NCBI GenBank assembly: GCA_013816685.1
Contig: JACDDX010000019.1
Location: 1 to 11,922 of the forward strand
Reading direction: 5' to 3'
Source: Gemmatimonadales bacterium
Lineage (GTDB): Bacteria > Gemmatimonadota > Gemmatimonadetes > Gemmatimonadales > GWC2-71-9
DNA length: 11,922 nucleotides
The position numbers and the translations under genes are program-made. Positions 1 to 5,732 of this stretch are shown here, piece after piece; the stretch's first letter is position 1; every line of letters starts with the position of its first letter. The notes beneath the pieces are model-generated. The model saw only the letters and a program-made list of their open reading frames with translations. It was not told the DNA's origin and did not search any database.

Positions 1-36
1 GAGGCGCTGGACGGTCCTGGCGGGCGCCGGGCCTGA
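1..36 (+). CDS. possible 3' tail of an upstream gene
   Basis: Reading from base 1 there are eleven open codons (EALDGPGGRRA) and then TGA at 34-36. This could be the last few residues of a gene that begins before the window, 13 bases ahead of the GTG at 50. The stretch is too short to judge by composition or homology. The next gene's frame is also open to the window edge, so this may be noncoding or an out-of-frame reading. Confidence 0.2.
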   Translation, partial: EALDGPGGRRA

Positions 37-49
37 GACCGAGCGCTTC

Positions 50-1849
50 GTGAATCGACCGCTGATCCGACCGGGCCGGCATCTGAGCCAGCCCCTCGTC
101 CACGCCCCGCACGCCGCCCTCCTCATCGATTTCGACAACGTGACCCTTGGGGTGCAGAAGGATCTCACCAAGGAACTCCGGACGCTTCTCAACAGCGACA
201 TCATCAAGGGGAAAGTCGCCGTGCAGCGCGCCTACGCCGACTGGCGGCGTTACCCGCAGTACATCGTACCGCTGTCGGAATCGTCGATCGATCTGATCTT
301 CGCACCCGCGTTCGGCAGCAGCAAGAAGAACGCGACCGACATCCGGCTTGCGATCGACGCGATCGAGCTGGTCTTCACCCGCCCGGAGATTGGGACGTTC
401 ATCCTCCTGTCGGGTGACAGTGATTTCTCGACGATGGTGATCAAACTCAAGGAGTATGGGAAGTACGTGATCGGGGTCGGGATCCGGGAGTCGGCCAGCG
501 ACCTGCTGATTCAGAACTGCGACGAGTACTACTCCTATAACGACCTCGCCGGGCTGACGAAGGAAGGGGACGTCCCTTCCATTCAGAGGGATCCGTGGGT
601 GCTCGCGGCCGAGGCGGCGTCGCAGATGTCGCGCAACGGCGATGTCATGCGCTCAGACCGCCTGAAGCAGGTTATGCAGCAGATCGACCCGAATTTCGAT
701 GAACGGACCGCGGGCTTCAACCGCTTCACCAAGTTCGTGCTCGAAGCCGCGCAGAAAGGCGTGGTGCTGGCCACCAAGCTGGAGAACGGCCAGTACGAGG
801 TGGCGCCGGTTCCAGCCGCTTCGACCGGCGCTGTCGCTCCGGCGCCGCGCCGTGAGGAAACGGAGCCAACCCGCGAAGCGCGTGACGGGCGCGAGGAGGC
901 CAGCCGTCGGGGTCGTCCGCGTCGCGGCCGCGGGCGCGAGCGGGGCTTCCGCGAACGAAGCGAGGAAACGCGTGAGACCGCGACCACGGCGGAAATGCCG
1001 GTGGTGCAGCCTCGTAGCGACGGGGCGCTGACGCTCGCGCAGACATTCCAGCTGATGACTCAGGCGTTAACCGAGCTGCGTCCCCCAGTTGGTCAGGAGG
1101 CGCTCCGGCTTCGGATGGTAGCCATGCACGGACGGGATGACGCGCTGCTGGACCCGGCGCGGTTTTCCAAGCTGCTGCGCCAAGCCAACGACGCCGAAGT
1201 GGCTGATGTGCGGAAGCTCGGTGAGGACGAGTACGAGATCTCACCGCACCGACTCGGCGGAATGCCTGGCCCTGCAGCCACTGGAAGCCCTCCGCCGGCT
1301 GCCAGTGGCGCCGAGCAGACCCGTCCCGAACTCGTCGTGGCCAATGCCGATGTCCCGGAACCGATGGCCGAAACCGCCTCGCGCGACGCTGCCCCGCGCG
1401 ACGCCGTACCCCGTGACAACGCCCCCCGCGGCAGCGCCCCCCGCGACAGCGCCCAGCGGCTGGGACTGCGCTTCCGCCGCGGGTCGCGTGCACCGATGCG
1501 CGCCGGTGAAGTGCCGTTGATCGGAGTCGTGCGGGTGCATGAGCCGCCGGCATCGACCACCGAGAGCTTTCCCGAGCTCGCCGGCCTGGCGCCGATGGAC
1601 GCGGCTGAGCCGGTGGAAACGTTTCCGATTCTCGACGAGCAGGCCCATGAGTCCGCGGCCGGTGCTGCCGCAGAGCCCACGACGGAGGTGGCGCGGAAGC
1701 CGTCCCGGCCACGCCGAAAGCGTGCATCGACTGCCGCAGTCAAGGCGGCTCCGGCCGAGGTCGTATCCGAACCAGCGCCCGGGGGTGAGGCAGAACCGGC
1801 TACGCGACCAAAGCGCCCTCGAGCGCGTCCGCGCAAGAAGGCCGAGTGA
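50..1849 (+). CDS. NYN-domain (PIN-like) putative ribonuclease with two LOTUS/OST-HTH-like domains and basic tail
   Basis: A 599-residue protein, probably cytoplasmic and RNA-directed. Residues about 21-168 form a NYN/LabA-type nuclease domain: LIDFDN (D27, D29, N30), D97 and D103, and SGDSDF (D123, D125) supply the acidic residues expected to hold metal. Residues about 178-252 look like an OST-HTH/LOTUS RNA-binding domain, and about 324-398 like a second, more diverged copy. Between them (266-310) and at the C-terminus (400-599) the protein is disordered, rich in Arg, Pro, Ala and Glu, with an RGR-type patch near 287-299, five RDxAP-like repeats at 445-469, and a Lys/Arg end. The GTG at 50 is 20 codons before the NYN fold and has only a weak ribosome site; the frame stays open to base 2, so the true start may lie further upstream. 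Its stop overlaps the next gene's GTG. Known of the family: NYN proteins cut RNA. The substrate here is unknown. Confidence 0.85.
   Translation: MNRPLIRPGRHLSQPLVHAPHAALLIDFDNVTLGVQKDLTKELRTLLNSDIIKGKVAVQRAYADWRRYPQYIVPLSESSIDLIFAPAFGSSKKNATDIRLAIDAIELVFTRPEIGTFILLSGDSDFSTMVIKLKEYGKYVIGVGIRESASDLLIQNCDEYYSYNDLAGLTKEGDVPSIQRDPWVLAAEAASQMSRNGDVMRSDRLKQVMQQIDPNFDERTAGFNRFTKFVLEAAQKGVVLATKLENGQYEVAPVPAASTGAVAPAPRREETEPTREARDGREEASRRGRPRRGRGRERGFRERSEETRETATTAEMPVVQPRSDGALTLAQTFQLMTQALTELRPPVGQEALRLRMVAMHGRDDALLDPARFSKLLRQANDAEVADVRKLGEDEYEISPHRLGGMPGPAATGSPPPAASGAEQTRPELVVANADVPEPMAETASRDAAPRDAVPRDNAPRGSAPRDSAQRLGLRFRRGSRAPMRAGEVPLIGVVRVHEPPASTTESFPELAGLAPMDAAEPVETFPILDEQAHESAAGAAAEPTTEVARKPSRPRRKRASTAAVKAAPAEVVSEPAPGGEAEPATRPKRPRARPRKKAE
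1382..1456 (+). repeat. five 15-bp tandem repeats coding RDxAP-like pentapeptides
   Basis: Five consecutive 15-base units in frame encode RDAAP, RDAVP, RDNAP, RGSAP and RDSAQ, followed by a further Arg. The units have diverged at third positions, so this is an aged repeat within the disordered linker of the NYN protein rather than a recent slippage product. Confidence 0.7.
1836..1841 (+). promoter_or_regulatory. ribosome binding site for the glycosylase gene
   Basis: AGAAGG lies 4 bases before the GTG at 1846, inside the last codons of the NYN gene. It supports the GTG start, which otherwise rests on the overlap with the preceding stop codon. Confidence 0.5.
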
Positions 1850-2457
1850 GTCCATCGCGACGGGCAGCTAATCTGCCCGTCGCTTTTTTCCGGCGCTCCG
1901 CCGACATCGTCGCTCGCGAACTGATCGGAGCCGAAGTGATGTCTGCAGTCAACGGTGCGCCGACTGCCGGACGAATCGTGGAAACCGAGGCCTATCTCGG
2001 ACACTCGGATCCGGCGTCGCACGGCTATCTCGGACGCCGGAATCTCCGCAACGCCGCGTTGTACGCTCCTGCCGCGACCTGGTACGTGTACCTCTCCTAC
2101 GGCCTGCACTGGTGCGCGAATCTCGTCTGCGAGCGGGCGGGGAACGCGCAGGCGGTCCTGCTTCGCGCGCTCGAGCCGACGCAGGGACTCGCGGTCATGC
2201 GGCGGCGTCGGGGCGGTGTTGCAGACCGGGTCCTGTGTGCCGGACCGGGGCGTCTCTGTCAGGCGCTGGGGATCACCCGCGAGCTGGATGGAACGCCGAT
2301 GCCCGGCGCACCGGTGGTGGTGCGTCGGGCATCAGGGCTGGACAGCGAGGAGCCGGTCGTGGTGTCCACGACGCGGGTGGGGATCACCAAGGCAGCAGAC
2401 TGGCCGCTCCGATTCCTGCTCGCCGGCTCGACCTACGTTTCGAAGCGAGCTCAGTAA
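1846..2457 (+). CDS. mpg: DNA-3-methyladenine glycosylase, MPG/AAG family
   Basis: A 203-residue base-excision repair enzyme that would release alkylated purines such as 3-methyladenine from DNA. It aligns end to end with the AAG fold. RIVETEAYLG carries the catalytic glutamate (E48) and Y50; H59 sits nine residues after Y50, as in the human enzyme (E125, Y127, H136). YVYLSYGLHWCAN carries Y85 and N92, matching human Y162 and N169. GPGRL and the closing RVGITKAADWPLRF are also typical. The first conserved stretch, LPVAFF, begins at residue 10, so the GTG at 1846 is the only usable start. That start overlaps the NYN stop as GTGA, which suggests translational coupling. A terminator-like hairpin covers codons 4-15. 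The gene ends tail to tail with, and overlaps by 7 bases, the minus-strand gene that follows. Confidence 0.95.
   Translation: MSPSRRAANLPVAFFRRSADIVARELIGAEVMSAVNGAPTAGRIVETEAYLGHSDPASHGYLGRRNLRNAALYAPAATWYVYLSYGLHWCANLVCERAGNAQAVLLRALEPTQGLAVMRRRRGGVADRVLCAGPGRLCQALGITRELDGTPMPGAPVVVRRASGLDSEEPVVVSTTRVGITKAADWPLRFLLAGSTYVSKRAQ
1857..1889 (+). terminator. intrinsic terminator-like hairpin inside the glycosylase start region
   Basis: GCGACGGGCAG (1857-1867) and CTGCCCGTCGC (1873-1883) are a perfect 11-bp inverted repeat around the 5-base loop CTAAT, followed at once by six T (1884-1889). This is a textbook Rho-independent terminator shape 8 bases after the NYN stop. It is also coding: the T run is the Phe-Phe of the conserved LPVAFF of the glycosylase. 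It would therefore end NYN transcripts or act as an attenuator for the glycosylase. Confidence 0.75.
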
Positions 2458-3188
2458 CCGCCGGCACGCACGTCTTCGCGGGCGCTGCCGAGTCCGATGC
2501 GCAGGCCCGCCGTCACCGTGTGGGTTGCACCGCGCGTCCATTCACCATAGTCGGAGCGGGTCGTGACCGCCTTTCCGGACTGATCGCGCTGAAGCACGGT
2601 CTCGACCTGCTTGAATCCCTGCTTGGTGGTGATCTGGTACATGCCGAAGGCGCCCAACGGTCCGACGCGGAACTCCAGGCCACCTGCAGCGCTGAGGAAG
2701 GCCGAGCTGCTCAGGTGACTCTCGACGTGGCCGTCCGCGAACGGTCCGCCGGAGTTTCCGGTCGTATGCAGGATGCCGCCACCGAGGCCCAGGAAGGGCT
2801 GCACATTCGGGTTGCGGACCGGAAATGCCATCAGCATGGCTGAGTACTTCCGAAAGCCCTGGAAGGTCCAGCCCATCGCCGACGGCTCGGACGCGACGCC
2901 GGTCGAATCCCGGATCGTGAACAGCGTGGCCGTCGGCTCGTCCGAGCCGAAGCCCTGGTCCACCGAGAGCATGAGCCCGGTCCGCTTGGCCGTGATAAGA
3001 ATCTGGCCCCCTGCCACCGGCATCAGCTCGCGGCCCTGGACTGCGGTGCGAAAGCTCATGACGCCGCCGTGCCCGCCGACATACCACTGAAACGTCCCGC
3101 TTCCGGCGTGCTGCTGCGCCTGTGACTGCGCTACCCCCGCGCAGAGGGCCAGCACTGCGGCCGAAAAGCTTCGGATGACCATGCGCAT
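2451..3188 (-). CDS. secreted outer-membrane beta-barrel-like protein
   Basis: A 245-residue protein of no recognised named family. It starts with a classical signal peptide: MRMVIR, a hydrophobic core (about residues 8-20) and a likely Sec cleavage after A24 (SQA/QQ). The cysteine at 16 follows LAL and does not make a convincing lipobox. The mature part alternates short polar and hydrophobic, glycine- and aromatic-rich segments (for example QWYVGGHGG, VQPFLGLGGG, HTVTAGLRIGLG), as in small porin-like or OmpA-type barrels of about eight strands. The start chosen is the ATG at 3188 because a GGAGG site lies 9 bases upstream (3198-3202). The longer ATG at 3233 has no ribosome site and would bury the signal peptide. 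The gene stands alone and converges on the glycosylase gene. Function is unknown. Confidence 0.75.
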   Translation of the reverse strand: MRMVIRSFSAAVLALCAGVAQSQAQQHAGSGTFQWYVGGHGGVMSFRTAVQGRELMPVAGGQILITAKRTGLMLSVDQGFGSDEPTATLFTIRDSTGVASEPSAMGWTFQGFRKYSAMLMAFPVRNPNVQPFLGLGGGILHTTGNSGGPFADGHVESHLSSSAFLSAAGGLEFRVGPLGAFGMYQITTKQGFKQVETVLQRDQSGKAVTTRSDYGEWTRGATHTVTAGLRIGLGSAREDVRAGGY

Positions 3189-3197
3189 CGCAGACTG

Positions 3198-3202
3198 CCT
3201 CC
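3198..3202 (-). promoter_or_regulatory. Shine-Dalgarno site deciding the start of the barrel-like protein
   Basis: GGAGG on the minus strand, 9 bases upstream of the ATG at 3188. It is among the strongest ribosome sites in the window and is why the shorter start is preferred. Confidence 0.65.
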
Positions 3203-3377
3203 GGATGGGGTGCGTCAAAATGCGGGAACTCATGCTCGAAACGCGACGAGAGAGCAGCGTCGGAGGCGGGTAGAAGCTGTTGATTTTTCGTGAGATACTG
3301 CAGGCCGCCCCGCGTGGTCCCTGCGCTTCGGAAGGGGCGCGGGTGCAAAGAGCGGGCCCGGGGTGACCTGCCGGACG
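3203..3377. other. intergenic region between kbl end and barrel-protein start
   Basis: This 175-base gap must hold the end of the tdh-kbl transcript and the promoter of the barrel-protein gene, both read on the minus strand. I found no hairpin with a T run and no convincing -35/-10 pair. A short AT-richer patch near 3280-3297 is the only departure from high GC. Confidence 0.5.
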
Positions 3378-4595
3378 CTAGATCAGTCGAAGCGTTCGTC
3401 CGACGCGGGCGAACGCGGCGAGCGCGAAATCGAGATCATCGCGGGTATGATCGGCGGAGACCTGGCAGCGCACGCGTGCCTGATCCTGCGGAACAACCGG
3501 AAAGCCGAAGCCGGTCACGAACACCCCGGCGTCGAGCAGAAGATCGCTCATGCGGATGGCGGCGGCCGTCTCGCCGAGGATCACCGGAATAATCGGGGTT
3601 TCTCCCGGCAGCGGGTGAAATCCCAGGCTCAGCAGCCCCTCGCGGAAGTACCGGGCCTTCTCCCGAAGCGCCGTCACGCGCTCGGGATGTGCTTCGAGAT
3701 ACTCGATACTGGCGAGAGCGCTCGCGGCGACAGTCGGGGGCAGCGCGTTGGAAAATAGCTGCGTCCGGGCCCGCTGCGTGAGATAGTCGCAGACGGCGGC
3801 GGAGGCGGCCACGAATCCACCGGCCGCGCCGCCGAGCGCCTTGCCGAGGGTCGAGGTGATGATGGGCACCTGACCCTCGAGACCGAAGTGCTCGGCGGTC
3901 CCGCGGCCGGTGGCGCCAAGAACCCCGGTGGCGTGGGAGTCGTCCACGACGAGCACGGCGTCGTGCCGTCGGCAGACCTCGAGCAGGTCGGGCAGCGGCG
4001 CGATGGATCCTTCCATGGAGAAGACTCCATCGGTGACGACCAGCTTGACCTGTCGGTCGCCGGCGGCGGCGAGCCGCGCCCCGAGATCGGCGAGATCGGC
4101 GTGCTTGTATACCGCGGTCTGGCACTTCGTGATCGCTTTGGCGAGTCGGATGCCGTCGATGATGGATGCGTGGTTGAGCTGGTCGCTGATGACGAGATCG
4201 TGCTCGGTGAGGAGCGTTCCGGGAACCGCCTCATTCGCGTTCCATGCGCTCACGAAGCTGAGCGAGGACTCCGTGCCGACCAGACGGGCGCATGCAGCCT
4301 CCAGCTCCCTATGCACCGTGAACGTGCCGCAGATGAAGCGCACCGAGGCGGTGCCCGCGCCGAAGCGGTCGAGCGCGGCCTTTCCGGCCGCGACGACCTC
4401 GGACTGGTAGGCCAGGCCGAGGTAGTTGTTGGAGGACAGGATGATCACGTCGCCCCGTCCTTCCATGACGACGCGCGCCCCCTGCGGACTATCGAGGTAG
4501 TTCAGCCTTTTGTAGATCCCGTCCTGCCGGAATCGCTCGAGCTCCCCGCGGAGTCGTGCGTCGAGCGCGGCACCCGTGGGGCTACCTCTAATCAT
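3378..4595 (-). CDS. kbl: glycine C-acetyltransferase (2-amino-3-ketobutyrate CoA ligase)
   Basis: A 405-residue PLP enzyme of the alpha-oxoamine synthase family. It splits 2-amino-3-oxobutyrate with CoA into glycine and acetyl-CoA, the second step of threonine breakdown. Visible signatures are SSNNYLGL (54-61), NHASIIDG (141-148), VVDDSHATG (216-224, with the PLP-stacking and nitrogen-contacting His/Asp) and STLGKALGGAAGG, whose K252 should form the Schiff base with PLP. Length fits Kbl (about 398 in E. coli). The related enzymes KAS-I (biotin) and ALAS share the fold, but adjacency to threonine dehydrogenase and the NHASIIDG/TDGVFSMEG pattern favour Kbl. The ATG at 4595 lies inside tdh; the reading frames overlap by 8 bases, and GAGGT about 6 bases upstream serves as ribosome site. 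The pair is thus one transcript. Confidence 0.93.
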   Translation of the reverse strand: MIRGSPTGAALDARLRGELERFRQDGIYKRLNYLDSPQGARVVMEGRGDVIILSSNNYLGLAYQSEVVAAGKAALDRFGAGTASVRFICGTFTVHRELEAACARLVGTESSLSFVSAWNANEAVPGTLLTEHDLVISDQLNHASIIDGIRLAKAITKCQTAVYKHADLADLGARLAAAGDRQVKLVVTDGVFSMEGSIAPLPDLLEVCRRHDAVLVVDDSHATGVLGATGRGTAEHFGLEGQVPIITSTLGKALGGAAGGFVAASAAVCDYLTQRARTQLFSNALPPTVAASALASIEYLEAHPERVTALREKARYFREGLLSLGFHPLPGETPIIPVILGETAAAIRMSDLLLDAGVFVTGFGFPVVPQDQARVRCQVSADHTRDDLDFALAAFARVGRTLRLI

Positions 4596-5634
4596 GGGCT
4601 ACCTCGAGGATGACTTTGCCGGCCTGACCCTCCTTGATGACGCGGATCGCGTCCCCGATTCCCTCGAGCGGAAAGCGATGGGTGATGACGGGACGGGGAT
4701 CGAACTGCCCCGCCTTGAGGAAGCGGCGCATCTGGTGCCAGGTCTGGTACATCTTGCGGCCAGTAACGCCGTAGAGGGTGAGGCCCTTGAAGATGACCTC
4801 GCGGGCGAAGTCGACTTCGGTGGTCCGGCTCGGCGTACCCAGGAGATTCACACGGCCGCCGAGTCGGGCAGCGGCGAAGGCCTGGGCGTGGCCGCTCGGG
4901 TGCCCGCTCATCTCGCAGACGAGGTCGGCGCCGTCGCCGCTGGTGAGCTCGCGGACCCGGGCGACGACATCGTCGCGCTCCGGGTTGAGGGTGAGCTGTG
5001 CACCCATGGCCCGCGCGAGCGCGAGCCGCCGCTCGTTAAAGTCGCTGGCGACGACGAGGGAGGCCCCTGCCGCACGGGCCACTCCAACGGCAAAGCAGCC
5101 GATCGGCCCGCACCCCAGCACCAGCACGCTGCTGCCCGAGACCGATTCGCCTTCGAGCACCGTGTGCACCGCATTGCCGATCGGATCCATGATCGCGCCG
5201 ATCTCGCAGGGAATGCCGTCCAGCTTCATCACGTTCGACGCGGGCATGGCGATGAAGTCCGCGAACGCGCCGTCACGGTCGACACCGATGATCTGAGTGC
5301 GGCGGCAGAGATGGGCCGCGCCAAGCCGGCACTGCAGACAGTGACCGCAGACGATGTGGCCTTCGGCCGTGACGGCATCGCCGATCGCGAGCAGGCCGGC
5401 AGCGGCCGCTTCCCGGCCCAGTTCGACGATTTCGCCGGCGAATTCGTGTCCGACAATGACCGGCGGACGCAGACGTGCGCTGGCCCAGCTGTCCCACTCC
5501 CAGATGTGGAGATCGGTGCCGCAGACACCGGCGAAGTGAACCTTGATGATCACATCGGAGGGGCCGCAGACCGGAGCCGGGACATCGTGGACGTCCATGC
5601 CCGGTTCCGCACCGCGTTTCACGACCGCTCGCAT
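4588..5634 (-). CDS. tdh: L-threonine 3-dehydrogenase, zinc-dependent
   Basis: A 348-residue medium-chain dehydrogenase that oxidises L-threonine with NAD+ to 2-amino-3-oxobutyrate, the substrate of the next gene. The catalytic zinc site is GVCGTDLHIW (C38, T40, H43) with GHE (H63, E64). The structural zinc site is C96, C99, C102 and C110. GCGPIG (174-179) is the Rossmann dinucleotide loop, and D198 at the end of the next strand points to NAD+ rather than NADP+. The DLHIWEWDSW stretch and DPIGNAVHT (from D150) are characteristic of Tdh among its relatives. The ATG at 5634 has GAGG 4-5 bases upstream. It leads a two-gene unit with kbl and has its own upstream box and inverted repeat, so it is probably not simply read through from the formate dehydrogenase gene. 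Confidence 0.95.
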   Translation of the reverse strand: MRAVVKRGAEPGMDVHDVPAPVCGPSDVIIKVHFAGVCGTDLHIWEWDSWASARLRPPVIVGHEFAGEIVELGREAAAAGLLAIGDAVTAEGHIVCGHCLQCRLGAAHLCRRTQIIGVDRDGAFADFIAMPASNVMKLDGIPCEIGAIMDPIGNAVHTVLEGESVSGSSVLVLGCGPIGCFAVGVARAAGASLVVASDFNERRLALARAMGAQLTLNPERDDVVARVRELTSGDGADLVCEMSGHPSGHAQAFAAARLGGRVNLLGTPSRTTEVDFAREVIFKGLTLYGVTGRKMYQTWHQMRRFLKAGQFDPRPVITHRFPLEGIGDAIRVIKEGQAGKVILEVAHD

Positions 5635-5660
5635 CGAGCCTCGAGGGAAAGACCGGCCCC

Positions 5661-5666
5661 AATATA
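5661..5666 (-). promoter_or_regulatory. candidate -10 box for tdh-kbl
   Basis: TATATT on the minus strand, 26 bases ahead of the tdh ATG, is the only AT-rich hexamer in the 98-base gap. A start about 7 bases downstream would leave a leader of roughly 20 bases containing the ribosome site. No -35 match lies at 16-18 bases; the inverted repeat occupies that position. Confidence 0.4.
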
Positions 5667-5668
5667 AG

Positions 5669-5705
5669 CCGTCCCCGGAAGCCGCTGGGGGGCCACCGGG
5701 GACGG
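5669..5705. repeat. perfect 10-bp inverted repeat between fdhA and tdh
   Basis: CCGTCCCCGG (5669-5678) and CCGGGGACGG (5696-5705) are exact reverse complements around a 17-base GC-rich centre. There is no T run on either side, so it is a poor intrinsic terminator. Its position immediately upstream of TATATT, covering where a -35 would be, suits an operator for tdh-kbl or a transcript-end stem-loop for the formate dehydrogenase gene. Confidence 0.6.
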
Positions 5706-5732
5706 GGTCCGACGCATCCGATCGGGACGCGG

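Noticed and set aside
726..2109. Minus-strand frames of 333 and 338 codons opposite the NYN and glycosylase genes
   Set aside because: Composition is Arg/Ala/Ser/Pro noise and no motif is seen; the plus-strand genes have clear domains.
4576..5667. A 363-codon plus-strand frame opposite tdh
   Set aside because: Same antisense shadow effect; no recognisable domain, and tdh on the other strand is unmistakable.
5669..5705. The inverted repeat as a standard intrinsic terminator of fdhA
   Set aside because: Neither side has a T run and the loop is 17 bases, so I list it as an inverted repeat with open function.
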